Below, in pieces: positions 7,219-18,829 of a stretch of 64,000 nt of DNA. The notes under the pieces were generated by a model. It was not told the origin of the DNA and did no database searches. It saw only the letters and a list, made by a program, of their open reading frames with translations. Within the stretch, counting starts at the first letter, position 1, and each line of letters opens with the position of its first letter. Origin of the DNA: JAAYJT01 sp037445555. GTDB lineage: Bacteria; Bacteroidota; Bacteroidia; Bacteroidales; JAAYJT01. The translations under genes were made by a program, and so were the position numbers. The stretch is taken from assembly GCA_037445555.1 (NCBI GenBank), contig JBBIKG010000009.1, forward strand, positions 1 through 64,000, written 5' to 3'.

Positions 7219-10200
7219 ATGATCAAAAAGAAAAAATTTATCACCTGTGATGGCAATTATGCAGCCTCGCATATCGCTTACATGTTTAGTGAAGTAGCCG
7301 CAATTTATCCTATCACGCCAAGCTCGACCATGGCCGAATACGTGGACGAATGGTCAGCTACCGGACGCAAGAATATTTTCGGAGAAAAGCTTCGCGTTGT
7401 TGAGATGCAGAGCGAAGGGGGTGCAGCCGGGGCCGTGCATGGGTCCCTGCAGGCCGGAGCGCTCACCACCACATTCACAGCATCGCAAGGGCTGCTGCTT
7501 ATGATTCCCAACATGTATAAGATTGCCGGCGAGTTACTTCCGGGTGTTTTTCATGTCTCTGCCCGCAGTCTGGCAGCCCAGGCACTCTCAATATTCGGCG
7601 ATCATAGCGATGTAATGAGCACTCGTCAGACGGGGTTTGCCATGATGGCGACCAGCAGCGTGCAGGAGATTATGGACCTGGCGGGTGTGGCTCATCTTGC
7701 TGCCATCAAATCCCGTATACCCTTCCTGCACTTTTTTGATGGATTCCGCACCTCTGCCGAAGTGCAGAAGGTGGAATACATGGAACAGGACGATATTGTT
7801 AAGCTGCTCGACCGTGAAGCCCTCCAGGAATTCCGCAACCGCGCTCTGAATCCTGAAAACCCAGTGACACGCGGCACTGCGCAAAACCCCGATATCTATT
7901 TCCAGACTCGCGAAGCAGCCAACCGTTTCTATGATGCGGTTCCTGATATTGTAGCAGAGTACATGACGCAAATTTCAGCCATTACCGGCCGCGACTACCA
8001 GCCATTTGTGTATCATGGTGCTCCCGATGCTGAAAACATCATCATCGCCATGGGTTCAATCACCGATACCACCCGCGAGGTAGTTGACCATCTCATCGCC
8101 AAAGGCGAAAAAGTGGGTGTGGTGATTGTGCATCTGTACAGGCCATTCTCAGCAAAACATTTCTTTAATGTAATTCCAAAATCTGTCAGACGTATCGCCG
8201 TACTCGACCGCACCAAGGAACCAGGTGCTAATGGCGAACCTCTCTACCTTGATGTAAAAGACCTCTATTACGGCCGCCCGGATGCTCCTGTAATTGTCGG
8301 TGGACGTTACGGACTCAGTTCTAAAGACACTGTGCCTTCGCAGGTTCTGGCTGTGTTTGAAAACCTTAAAATGAAAGAACCCAAAAACAGGTTCACCATT
8401 GGTATTGTGGACGATGTCACCTTTACCTCTCTGCCCGCTTATCCCAGTATCGACGTCTTACCTAAAGGCACGTTCAGCGGAAAATTCTACGGACTAGGTT
8501 CTGACGGTACCGTAGGCGCAAATAAAAACTCCATCATCATTATCGGCGACAATACCGAAAAGTATGCCCAGGGGTACTTCTCCTACGACTCAAAAAAATC
8601 TGGAGGATTTACCGTTTCGCACCTGCGCTTCGGCGATAAACCCATCCGGGCACCTTACCTGGTAAGCACTCCCGATTTTGTCGCCTGCCACGTCCCTGCT
8701 TACCTTGGCCGGTACGATATGCTCAAAGGGCTGAAAAAAGGCGGAACGTTCCTGCTCAACAGCCCTTGGGATGCCGAAGATACCAAGAAACATCTGCCGG
8801 ATGATATTAAAAAATATCTGGCCGAGCACCATATCAATTTTTACATCATTAACGCCACCAAACTAGCTGTTGAGATCGGATTGGGCAACCGCACAAATAC
8901 CATCATGCAGGCCGCATTCTTCAAGATTGCCAATGTCATTCCTTACGAGCTGGCTGTAAAGGAAATGAAGAAAGCTGTTCTCAAATCGTTTGGCAATAAG
9001 GGCGAAGACGTGGTCAACATGAACTTTGCAGCTATTGATCGCGGTGGTGAGCCTGAAAAAGTTGACATACCTGCAGAATGGGCAACCATCGAAGTCAAGC
9101 CAAAGGAAGATGATCGCGATATCCCCGATTTCATCCGCGATGTGATGGAACCGATGACCTACCAAAAAGGCGACGATCTGCCCGTGAGTGCCTTTATCGG
9201 ACGCGAAGACGGTACCTTTCCGGCTGGAACAACAGCCTACGAAAAACGCGGTATCGCAGTAGAAGTTCCGCAATGGATCGCGAAAAACTGTATCCAGTGT
9301 AACCAGTGCGCTTATGTATGCCCCCATGCCTGTATCCGGCCGTTCCTGATCAATACGGAAGAAATGAAGCAACTGCCCGAAGACACCGAAACGATCAACG
9401 CCATTCCAAAAACCTTTGATGGACTTCAATACCGTATCCAGCTAAGCCCGCTCGATTGTACCGGCTGCGGAAACTGCATCGATACCTGTCCCGCCAAGGA
9501 AAAGGCACTGGTATATAAACCCCTTGAAGAAATGATGGCCGAGGATGAACGCTATAACATCATTTCAAAAACAGTTACCTACAAGGATTCACTGGTTGAA
9601 AAGACAAAAACTGTCAAGAACAGCCAGTTTTCACAGCCTTTGTTTGAATTCTCAGGTGCGTGCACAGGTTGCGGCGAAACACCATATATCAAGCTCATTA
9701 CGCAGCTCTACGGCGACAGGATGATGGTTGCCAATGCCACGGGGTGCTCGTCCATCTATGGAGGGTCAGCACCTTCAACACCCTATACTGTAAATTCAAA
9801 AGGACATGGACCTGCATGGGCCAACTCCCTATTTGAAGACAACGCTGAATATGGTTTTGGGATGGCTCTTGCCATTCGCCAGCTACGTGAAAGGATGGCT
9901 CAGATCATGCAGGCTGTCATGAACGATGGCATTGCCGACGAAACCCGACAAGCGTTTACTGAATGGGTCGAAAACATGAATGATGCCGAGAAAAGTAAGA
10001 CAGCATCAGCCAGAGTTAAAGCAGCCCTTGTAAACGAAAAACACCCGGTTGCCCATGAGATTCTGAGTCTTAAACAATACCTCGTTAAGAAATCGGTGTG
10101 GGTATTCGGTGGCGATGGCTGGGCCTATGATATTGGTTTTGGCGGTCTCGACCACGTCATTGCTTCAGGCGAAGACATCAACCTGTTGGTGATGGATACG

Positions 10201-10746
10201 GAAGTTTATTCAAACACCGGTGGTCAGTCATCAAAGGCTACGCCTATCGGCGCAGTTGCAAAATTTGCCGCTTCGGGCAAGCGCATACGTAAGAAAGACC
10301 TCGGGATGATGGCCATGAGTTATGGATATGTTTATGTGGCTCAGATTGCCATGGGAGCCAGCCATAGCCAGACACTGAGGGCAATCCGCGAAGCCGAAGC
10401 ATATCCTGGGCCTTCACTGGTTATCGCCTATTCGCCTTGCATCGCCCATGGTATTGTTAACGGCATGGGTATGTCGCAAAACGAATCCGACCGCGCTGTT
10501 GAATCCGGCTACTGGATCAATTACCGCTACAACCCAATGCTCGAGCATGAAGGCAGGAATCCACTTGAACTCGACTCAAAAGAACCCGATTGGAACAAAT
10601 TCCAGGAGTTCCTGAATGGCGAAGTGCGTTACTCGTCGCTCAGGAAGGCATTTCCGATAGAAGCGGCCGAATTGTTCAAGGCTGCCGAAGAGAATGCCCG
10701 CTGGCGCTACAACACCTATAAACGTCTGGCCTCTATGCAGTATTAG
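7219..10746 (+). CDS. nifJ: Pyruvate:ferredoxin (flavodoxin) oxidoreductase, single-chain
   Basis: 1175 aa, the normal length of homodimeric PFOR. It oxidises pyruvate and CoA to acetyl-CoA and CO2, reducing ferredoxin, in the cytoplasm. Domains in order: pyruvate-binding domain (YPITPSSTMAEYVDEW, TASQGLLLMIPNMYKIAGE), central and gamma domains, a two-cluster ferredoxin domain (CIQCNQCAYVC near 691 and CTGCGNCIDTC near 747), then the thiamine diphosphate domain with CTGCGETPY near 815 and GDGWAYDIGFGG near 964, plus SNTGGQSSKATP. All cluster cysteines are present. It ends in a strong intrinsic terminator. This is the clearest sign of anaerobic metabolism in the window. Confidence 0.97.
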   Translation: MIKKKKFITCDGNYAASHIAYMFSEVAAIYPITPSSTMAEYVDEWSATGRKNIFGEKLRVVEMQSEGGAAGAVHGSLQAGALTTTFTASQGLLLMIPNMYKIAGELLPGVFHVSARSLAAQALSIFGDHSDVMSTRQTGFAMMATSSVQEIMDLAGVAHLAAIKSRIPFLHFFDGFRTSAEVQKVEYMEQDDIVKLLDREALQEFRNRALNPENPVTRGTAQNPDIYFQTREAANRFYDAVPDIVAEYMTQISAITGRDYQPFVYHGAPDAENIIIAMGSITDTTREVVDHLIAKGEKVGVVIVHLYRPFSAKHFFNVIPKSVRRIAVLDRTKEPGANGEPLYLDVKDLYYGRPDAPVIVGGRYGLSSKDTVPSQVLAVFENLKMKEPKNRFTIGIVDDVTFTSLPAYPSIDVLPKGTFSGKFYGLGSDGTVGANKNSIIIIGDNTEKYAQGYFSYDSKKSGGFTVSHLRFGDKPIRAPYLVSTPDFVACHVPAYLGRYDMLKGLKKGGTFLLNSPWDAEDTKKHLPDDIKKYLAEHHINFYIINATKLAVEIGLGNRTNTIMQAAFFKIANVIPYELAVKEMKKAVLKSFGNKGEDVVNMNFAAIDRGGEPEKVDIPAEWATIEVKPKEDDRDIPDFIRDVMEPMTYQKGDDLPVSAFIGREDGTFPAGTTAYEKRGIAVEVPQWIAKNCIQCNQCAYVCPHACIRPFLINTEEMKQLPEDTETINAIPKTFDGLQYRIQLSPLDCTGCGNCIDTCPAKEKALVYKPLEEMMAEDERYNIISKTVTYKDSLVEKTKTVKNSQFSQPLFEFSGACTGCGETPYIKLITQLYGDRMMVANATGCSSIYGGSAPSTPYTVNSKGHGPAWANSLFEDNAEYGFGMALAIRQLRERMAQIMQAVMNDGIADETRQAFTEWVENMNDAEKSKTASARVKAALVNEKHPVAHEILSLKQYLVKKSVWVFGGDGWAYDIGFGGLDHVIASGEDINLLVMDTEVYSNTGGQSSKATPIGAVAKFAASGKRIRKKDLGMMAMSYGYVYVAQIAMGASHSQTLRAIREAEAYPGPSLVIAYSPCIAHGIVNGMGMSQNESDRAVESGYWINYRYNPMLEHEGRNPLELDSKEPDWNKFQEFLNGEVRYSSLRKAFPIEAAELFKAAEENARWRYNTYKRLASMQY

Positions 10747-10770
10747 ACCAGACCGACTTTGAAATTTTGC

Positions 10771-10805
10771 GAAAGGCTGCCCCAAATGGCAGCCTTTCGG
10801 TATTT
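10771..10805 (+). terminator. Rho-independent terminator of PFOR gene
   Basis: An 11-bp perfect stem (GAAAGGCTGCC / GGCAGCCTTTC) with a 6-nt loop is followed by GGTATTTTT. The T-tract also forms TATTTTTG (10801-10808), a consensus -7 box for the next gene. Confidence 0.85.
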
Positions 10806-10823
10806 TTGCATCATCAAAATCCT

Positions 10824-11720
10824 ATGCTTATGAAAAAGATTTTATGGATACTGGTTGTCTTTCTGTCGGCACAGGCAATAGTTTTCGGTTGGTGGTTGTA
10901 TAAACTGCAGGCCCGCAACGGACAGGAGGCGTTTTCGGGAGCAATAATACCTGCGAGTCACATCACACTGGTTGACTCTATACAACCTCCGGCTACCAGC
11001 TATAAGATGCAACTTAGTGAACAGGCCATGCTGGCCGCCTTGTTTCACCAACGTGCAGCCGAGTACAGGGCGTTGTGTCACCAGGCCTTTATGGCAGCCC
11101 GCCTGATGCTTGAAATCGATCTGCTGGATAAATCTGTGAAATCGCCCAGGGCAATTATCGTTGATATCGATGAGACCCTTATCGACAACAGCCCTCATCA
11201 GGCCAAATGCATTGAAGAAGCCACTTCGTATCCCGATTTCTGGGACGAATGGTGCAACTTGGCTCAGGCCAAAGCCGTGCCGGGCGCGGTTGAATTTCTT
11301 ATCCATGCACGTAAGTTTGGGGTTTCGGTGTTTTACATAACCAACCGCAGAGATCATCTCAAGGAGGTAACAATGAAAAACCTCAGGGATCTGGGTTTTC
11401 CGCAGGTGGAAGAGAAAAATATGTATTTCCGCACCACCGAATCAAGCAAGGAAGGCCGCAGGCAAGAGGTAGCAAAAATCTATCATATAAGCATGTTCAT
11501 CGGCGACAACCTTGCCGATTTTTCCTACCTGTTTGACAATAAAACCATTGAGCAACGTGCCGCCGTGGTTGACAGCCTGAGCTCAGCTTTCGGCCGTCGC
11601 TATATCGTTCTGCCCAATACCATGTATGGCGATTGGGAATCGGCGTTATACAACTATGATTTTTCGCTAAGCGATTCAGCCAAATTGGCTGTGCGTTACA
11701 TGATGCTCCAGTCCTTTTAG
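10824..11720 (+). CDS. HAD acid phosphatase, lipoprotein e(P4)/5'-nucleotidase family
   Basis: 298 aa from the ATG at 10824. A longer frame would start inside the PFOR terminator, so I reject it. An N-terminal membrane segment (about 1-22) is followed by the class C acid phosphatase/e(P4) pattern: catalytic DIDETLIDNS near 114, FYITNRRD near 170 and GDNLADF near 230. Family members remove phosphate from nucleotides such as NMN or 5'-AMP outside the cytoplasm. Unlike classical e(P4), I see no lipobox cysteine after the hydrophobic stretch, so it is probably held by an uncleaved signal anchor. It stands alone, convergent with sppA. Confidence 0.87.
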   Translation: MLMKKILWILVVFLSAQAIVFGWWLYKLQARNGQEAFSGAIIPASHITLVDSIQPPATSYKMQLSEQAMLAALFHQRAAEYRALCHQAFMAARLMLEIDLLDKSVKSPRAIIVDIDETLIDNSPHQAKCIEEATSYPDFWDEWCNLAQAKAVPGAVEFLIHARKFGVSVFYITNRRDHLKEVTMKNLRDLGFPQVEEKNMYFRTTESSKEGRRQEVAKIYHISMFIGDNLADFSYLFDNKTIEQRAAVVDSLSSAFGRRYIVLPNTMYGDWESALYNYDFSLSDSAKLAVRYMMLQSF

Positions 11721-11753
11721 TTAGAGGCCTGGGTAAGGTTTCTCAAAACAGTT

Positions 11754-13517
11754 TTAGTACACTTCCATGATAAACGGCAGACGTGCCTGTATGCCGTAAA
11801 ACCCGGATGCTTCCTTCATGTACTGAAAATACTTAAAATCGGCCCCAAGTTCATGACTGATTGCCCTGCGTATGGCAGCACCCTGCAGGTCAAACATGAG
11901 TTGGGAAATTAGGTCTTTCTGTTCCGGGAGTTCAGTGATGCGGTAATCGTCAAGTTGCGCGAGTTCGGCAGCTACTTTGATGGCCTGCTCCAGCCCCCCG
12001 AAATCATCAATCAGACCGTTAGTCTTGGCATCTACACCACTCCAGATGCGACCCTGGCCCAGCTCATCTACTTTTTCCACACTCAGCCCGCGACCATTTG
12101 ATACATGGGTGATGAACGATTTGTAAATGCGGTCAATCATCTGCTGCATAATCTTTTCCTCATCCGGGCGCATGGGTCTGTTGAAAGGAATAAAATCGCT
12201 GTAGGTGTTGGTTTTGACCTCGTCAAAAGTAATGCCGAGTTTGTTGTTGAAAAAACTCTTCATATTGGGAATGACACCGATTACACCGATCGACCCGGTA
12301 AGCGTCGACGGACTGGCAATGATTTTCGAGGCTCCGCAGGAAATATAATAACCACCTGATGCAGCCACGTCGCCCATATTGGCAACCACCGGCTTTTGTT
12401 CTTTGGCAAGCAATACCTCACGCAGTATCACCTCTGAGGCCAGCGCACTGCCTCCGCCTGAGTTGACACGCAACACGATGGCTTTCACATTCTTATCCTC
12501 CCGTGCTTTGCGAATGGCTTTCGAAATTCCCTCAGACCCAATAGTATAGTCATCGCCAGCTCCCATCACAATGCTTCCCTGGGCAAAGATTACCGCGATT
12601 TTGTTGCGCGAAAATTTACTTTCTCCAGCCTTGCTCGCCGCATTGGCATACTTGTCGAGGCTGATGGTCTCGATCTTGGCATCTGGTTCCAAGCCAATCC
12701 GCTCGCGCAGATCAGCCAACACCTGGTCTTTATACCAAAGGGCATCGATCAGCTTGAGCTCAACGGCATCGACAGGTTTTTTAAGGCTAAAGTTATCTGC
12801 AATGGCATTAAGCTGCTCTGCACTTACCTGCCTTGATGAGGCAATCGCGTCGAGCATTTCTTTCCAAAGGGTAGAAACATAGGCATTGATCTGAAGGCGG
12901 TTTTCGTTGCTTAATTTATCGAGCATAAGTGGCTCTGCCGCACTCTTATATTTGCCGTATTTAACAAGCTGGGGCTCTATCTCTAGCTTTCTCAGCAACC
13001 CCTTTAAGAACACTTGCTGGCTTGCCAGCCCTTTGATTTCAAGGTCGCCCTCGGGATTCATATACACCTTGTCGGCAACTGTTACCAGATAATACTGTGA
13101 TTGCGAGTAATAATCCCCGTAGCTGATGATAAACTTTCCGCCCGATTTAAAAGATTCCAGTGCTTTTCTGATCTCACCCATGGTGGCGATACCTGCCGAT
13201 ACTATGCCCGGCTCAAGGAGAATGCCACTTATGTTAGGGTCATCGGCTGCTTTTTTAATGTTTTTCAGGATCTCGTTCAGTCCGGGGCTTGGTTTAAGCC
13301 CGCTGAAGCCTGAGGCGGAAAAAGGGTTTTTCGAAGCCCGATCATTGATGGGTTTGTCGAGCGTCACATGAAGCACCGTATTGGGTTTCACCAGCACAGT
13401 TTCCTGCGAGAGCGAAACGATGGAAGCAATGATTCCGAGGGCAAGAAATAAGAGGAGAATCGTTCCGACCAGGAAACCTAAGAGGGAAGCGAAAAAGAAT
13501 TTAAAAAACTGTTTCAT
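11754..13517 (-). CDS. sppA: Signal peptide peptidase SppA, 67-kDa type
   Basis: 587 aa, the length of the tandem-domain (67K) SppA. One N-terminal membrane helix (about 6-35) anchors two S49 peptidase domains. The catalytic Lys is probably in GKYKSAAEPL of the N-terminal domain. The nucleophile Ser is in the AASGGYYIS motif of the second domain, preceded by LRVNSGGGSALASEVI and followed by TLTGSIGVIG. It degrades signal peptides and membrane protein fragments at the inner membrane. It is divergent from folK with a 152-bp gap. Confidence 0.95.
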   Translation of the reverse strand: MKQFFKFFFASLLGFLVGTILLLFLALGIIASIVSLSQETVLVKPNTVLHVTLDKPINDRASKNPFSASGFSGLKPSPGLNEILKNIKKAADDPNISGILLEPGIVSAGIATMGEIRKALESFKSGGKFIISYGDYYSQSQYYLVTVADKVYMNPEGDLEIKGLASQQVFLKGLLRKLEIEPQLVKYGKYKSAAEPLMLDKLSNENRLQINAYVSTLWKEMLDAIASSRQVSAEQLNAIADNFSLKKPVDAVELKLIDALWYKDQVLADLRERIGLEPDAKIETISLDKYANAASKAGESKFSRNKIAVIFAQGSIVMGAGDDYTIGSEGISKAIRKAREDKNVKAIVLRVNSGGGSALASEVILREVLLAKEQKPVVANMGDVAASGGYYISCGASKIIASPSTLTGSIGVIGVIPNMKSFFNNKLGITFDEVKTNTYSDFIPFNRPMRPDEEKIMQQMIDRIYKSFITHVSNGRGLSVEKVDELGQGRIWSGVDAKTNGLIDDFGGLEQAIKVAAELAQLDDYRITELPEQKDLISQLMFDLQGAAIRRAISHELGADFKYFQYMKEASGFYGIQARLPFIMEVY

Positions 13518-13647
13518 AATACGCTGAAGATTAAAAGTATATGTTATGAGTGACCTTAAATAAACGATTTTGTTAAAACTATTCCGAAAGTATAAAAAAA
13601 ATTAACCTCAGCTATTGAAATAAAACCACAGGATAAATTAACAATTG

Positions 13648-13655
13648 TAAATTTG
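13648..13655 (+). promoter_or_regulatory. -7 box (TAAATTTG) of folK operon
   Basis: TAAATTTG matches TAnnTTTG and lies only 14 bp before the folK ATG, implying a leader of about 8 nt. No clear -33 TTG was found. Confidence 0.5.
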
Positions 13656-13669
13656 CTTTCCACTCACGC

Positions 13670-14179
13670 ATGAACTCTGCTGTTTATCTGATCACCGGAA
13701 GCAATCGCGGATCCCGCCTGCAGAACCTGCAGGAAGCTGCAATGCACCTTGGCCGGTGCTGTGGAACCATCGTTCGGCAATCAGGAATTTACGAAACGCA
13801 ACCCTGGGGCTTCCGCGACGAAAAATGGTTTCTTAACCAGGTATTACAGTTGAGCACAGAATTACTGCCTGATGAGTTAATGAAAAAAATACTCGAAACA
13901 GAAGCAGGAATGGGTCGTCGCAGGCGAGGAACACGGTACATAGGCCGGAACATCGATATAGATGTTCTTTTTTATGACGACCTGGTTCTTGTAAATGACA
14001 TCATTACCCTTCCGCATCCCCGTATTGCATCGAGACGTTTCGTGCTGGTGCCACTGGCTGAAATTGCTCCCCGGCTGGTTCACCCTGTACTAGGCAAGCA
14101 AATACAGCAATTGCTTCATGAGTGCTCCGACACCCTTCAGGTCAACTCCTATATGTTTGAAAGGAACTTAACTCATTGA
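13670..14179 (+). CDS. folK: 2-amino-4-hydroxy-6-hydroxymethyldihydropteridine pyrophosphokinase
   Basis: 169 aa, the usual HPPK size. It transfers pyrophosphate from ATP to 6-hydroxymethyl-dihydropterin in folate synthesis. Family motifs are all visible: the N-terminal GSNRGSRLQNL, ETQPWGF, the catalytic RRRRGTRYIGRNIDIDVLFYD region (usual form GPRxIDIDLLxY) and LPHPRIASRRFVLVPLAEIAP. It is followed after 4 bp by a deoxynucleoside kinase gene, a pairing that supplies nucleotide and one-carbon precursors. Confidence 0.95.
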   Translation: MNSAVYLITGSNRGSRLQNLQEAAMHLGRCCGTIVRQSGIYETQPWGFRDEKWFLNQVLQLSTELLPDELMKKILETEAGMGRRRRGTRYIGRNIDIDVLFYDDLVLVNDIITLPHPRIASRRFVLVPLAEIAPRLVHPVLGKQIQQLLHECSDTLQVNSYMFERNLTH

Positions 14180-14183
14180 CTAC

Positions 14184-14831
14184 ATGACGAAATGCCGGAT
14201 GAGATATAAATACATTGTGGTTGAGGGCAACATTGGCGCCGGTAAAACTTCTTTGGCTACTATTCTCTCGGAGCGATACAATGGCAAGCTCATCCTCGAA
14301 CAGTTTGAAGACAATCCGTTTTTGCCCAAGTTTTATGACGATCAGGTTAAATATGCCTTTCCACTCGAATTATCCTTCCTGGCCTCCCGCTACCACCAGC
14401 TGAAGGACCAGATCGCCAGCCTCGACCTCTTTAAGTCCTTTGTGGTAGCTGATTATTTTATAAACAAGTCGTTGATCTTTGCCCGCAAGACACTGCAGGA
14501 TGATGAGTTTGCCCTGTTCAACCGGCTTTTCCAGATCATTATAAGCACCATGCCAAAGCCCGATTTGCTGGTCTATCTGCATGTAAATATCGACAGGCTT
14601 CAGCATAACATCCGGAACCGTGGCCGGGCTTATGAGCAAACCATCGAAAACAGCTATCTCGAAAAAATCCAGCGGGGATACCTGGAGTACATTAAGCAGA
14701 TACCCGACACCCGTGTGCTACTGCTCGACACCAACTCTATCGATTTTGTCAACCATCCCCACGATTTGGAAGCACTGGTGCAGGTGATAAATGCCGAATA
14801 CAGCCCGGCAGTCCATTGCATCACTCTATAG
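14184..14831 (+). CDS. Deoxynucleoside kinase (dNK/dGK family)
   Basis: 215 aa. The P-loop EGNIGAGKTSLA is near residues 13-24, EQFEDNPFLPKFY follows, and the arginine-rich lid segment RGRAYEQTIENSYLEKIQ lies near 150. The enzyme phosphorylates deoxynucleosides for salvage; substrate choice cannot be read from sequence. An ATG at 14199, six codons in, is an alternative start. It is co-transcribed with folK (4-bp gap). Confidence 0.92.
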   Translation: MTKCRMRYKYIVVEGNIGAGKTSLATILSERYNGKLILEQFEDNPFLPKFYDDQVKYAFPLELSFLASRYHQLKDQIASLDLFKSFVVADYFINKSLIFARKTLQDDEFALFNRLFQIIISTMPKPDLLVYLHVNIDRLQHNIRNRGRAYEQTIENSYLEKIQRGYLEYIKQIPDTRVLLLDTNSIDFVNHPHDLEALVQVINAEYSPAVHCITL

Positions 14832-14874
14832 ATAGAAAACATCATCAATCCGTAGTGTAAAGACAAATAATTAT

Positions 14875-14882
14875 TATTTTTG
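14875..14882 (+). promoter_or_regulatory. -7 box (TATTTTTG) of tRNA-Pro(GGG)
   Basis: TATTTTTG lies 17 bp upstream of the tRNA 5' end and matches TAnnTTTG exactly. A -33 TTG is not evident. Confidence 0.6.
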
Positions 14883-14898
14883 CACGTCGGAAGACAAT

Positions 14899-14972
14899 CG
14901 GGGTGTGGCGCAGTTGGCTAGCGTGCTTGCATGGGGTGCAAGAGGTCGTGAGTTCGAGTCTCACCACTCCGA
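14899..14972 (+). tRNA. tRNA-Pro (anticodon GGG)
   Basis: The 74-nt cloverleaf has acceptor CGGGGTG/CACTCCG (one G-T pair), D-stem GCGC/GCGT, anticodon stem CTTGC/GCAAG with loop ATGGGGT (GGG), T-stem GTGAG/CTCAC with TTCGAGT, and discriminator A. CCA is not encoded. It has its own promoter box and terminator. Reads CCC/CCU codons. Confidence 0.97.
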
Positions 14973-14977
14973 CAAAC

Positions 14978-15003
14978 AGAGAGGGAAACCTCTCTTTTTT
15001 TTT
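14978..15003 (+). terminator. Rho-independent terminator of tRNA-Pro(GGG)
   Basis: Stem AGAGAGG/CCTCTCT with a GAAA tetraloop runs straight into eight more T residues, 5 nt after the tRNA. Confidence 0.9.
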
Positions 15004-15089
15004 CATTCCGGGTCGTTTTAATTTCAATGTTTCTTACTTTGCAGGTCTTAATATCCGGATCTGACCCATTATTCAGGTAAGAAATATTT

Positions 15090-17633
<2,544 letters not shown>

Positions 17634-17689
17634 GTAAGTGTCATAATACCAGCGCAATAACTTGGCAGAAAATATTTTTTCTAAAAATG

Positions 17690-17719
17690 TTGCAACCACG
17701 TTTTTCTGTTGTACATTTG
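17690..17719 (+). promoter_or_regulatory. Promoter of SPFH operon (TTG-N19-TACATTTG)
   Basis: TTG at 17690-17692 and TACATTTG at 17712-17719 with the optimal 19-bp spacer. The longer open frame starting at 17709 would overlap this promoter, which places the real start at the ATG at 17751. Confidence 0.8.
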
Positions 17720-17750
17720 TGATATCAAAATGATATTAAAACAAATTACC

Positions 17751-18602
17751 ATGGAAAAAGAAAAAGTCTTATCACCGTCAATGGGATACCTCGGTTTGTT
17801 GGTATCCATCGTGCTACTTGTAGGCCCCATTTATTTGGGTATTACCGTATCACCATTCTTTTTTATACTTCTTATCATAGACCTGTTTTGCTGGATAGGC
17901 CTGGAGATCGTGAATCCCAACGAATCCTGCGTGCTGGTGCTTTTCGGAAAGTACAACGGCACGCTGAAACGAAACGGGTTTTACTGGATTAACCCTTTTT
18001 ATATCCGTAAAAAAATCTCGCTACGGGCTCGCAACCTCAACAGCGACCCAATCAAGGTTAATGACAAAATCGGGAATCCCATCATGATAGGTATTGTTCT
18101 GGTGTGGAAGGTCGAAAACACATTTAAAGCGGCATTCGAGGTGGACGACTACATCCGTTTTGTTGACATTCAGAGCGAGGCTGCCATACGTAAGCTTGCC
18201 GGGGCTTACCCGTACGATAATTTTGATGACGAGGAAGCTGAAATTTCTTTGCGTTCGGGAGGCGAAGAGGTGAATGGCCAGCTTGAAACCGAACTGCGCG
18301 AGCGGCTTGAGATTGCTGGCATCCATGTGATGGAAGCGCGCATCGCTTACTTGGCCTATGCCTCGGAAATTGCCGGAGCCATGCTTCGCAGGCAGCAGGC
18401 AACGGCCATTGTGGCGGCCCGCCAGAAGATAGTGGAAGGTGCCGTGAGCATGGTCGAAATGGCCCTGGATCAGCTTTCGAAAAAACAGATCATTGAGCTT
18501 GATGAGGAAAAAAAGGCAGCTATGGTCAGCAATCTGATGGTGGTGTTGTGCAGCGATAAGGATGCGAGTCCCGTAATCAACACAGGCACGCTACACCAAT
18601 AA
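17751..18602 (+). CDS. SPFH (band 7/stomatin-like) membrane protein
   Basis: 283 aa from the ATG at 17751, chosen because the promoter overlaps any earlier start. Two adjacent membrane segments (about 12-30 and 33-50) precede the SPFH domain (IVNPNESCVLVLFGKYNGTLKRNGFYWINP, then VNDKIGNPIMIGIVLVWKV). A helical, Ala/Glu-rich C-terminus (about 150-260) should drive oligomerisation. Such proteins form ring-like scaffolds in membrane microdomains. It heads a three-gene operon with a ribbon-helix-helix protein (11-bp gap) and a GPP34-like protein. Confidence 0.9.
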   Translation: MEKEKVLSPSMGYLGLLVSIVLLVGPIYLGITVSPFFFILLIIDLFCWIGLEIVNPNESCVLVLFGKYNGTLKRNGFYWINPFYIRKKISLRARNLNSDPIKVNDKIGNPIMIGIVLVWKVENTFKAAFEVDDYIRFVDIQSEAAIRKLAGAYPYDNFDDEEAEISLRSGGEEVNGQLETELRERLEIAGIHVMEARIAYLAYASEIAGAMLRRQQATAIVAARQKIVEGAVSMVEMALDQLSKKQIIELDEEKKAAMVSNLMVVLCSDKDASPVINTGTLHQ

Positions 18603-18613
18603 ATTGTGCAGGT

Positions 18614-18829
18614 ATGTCCAAAAAGAAACCTTTTGTCCTCAGGCTGAGCCCCGTTATGATGGAGCAGCTCGAACGTTGGTCTGCCGATGAATTCCGCAGT
18701 GTAAACGGGCAGATAGAATGGATCATTCAGCAGGCTTTGGTAAAAGCCGGCAGGGCAAAGGTTTCGGTATCTGCAGTGAAAAATACAAACCAACTCAGGA
18801 ATCAACGCCATGAACCTGATCAAGGATGA
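18614..18829 (+). CDS. Small ribbon-helix-helix (Arc-like) protein
   Basis: 71 aa. Residues 4-45 read as Arc-type RHH: the beta strand KPFVLRLSP, helix MMEQLERWSADEF, then SVNGQIEWIIQQALVKAG. The usual role is DNA binding as a dimer, and neighbours of SPFH genes often encode it. The C-terminal 25 residues are basic and polar. It overlaps the next gene by 20 bp, which suggests translational coupling. Whether it regulates this operon or has a structural role beside the SPFH protein is unknown. Confidence 0.8.
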   Translation: MSKKKPFVLRLSPVMMEQLERWSADEFRSVNGQIEWIIQQALVKAGRAKVSVSAVKNTNQLRNQRHEPDQG

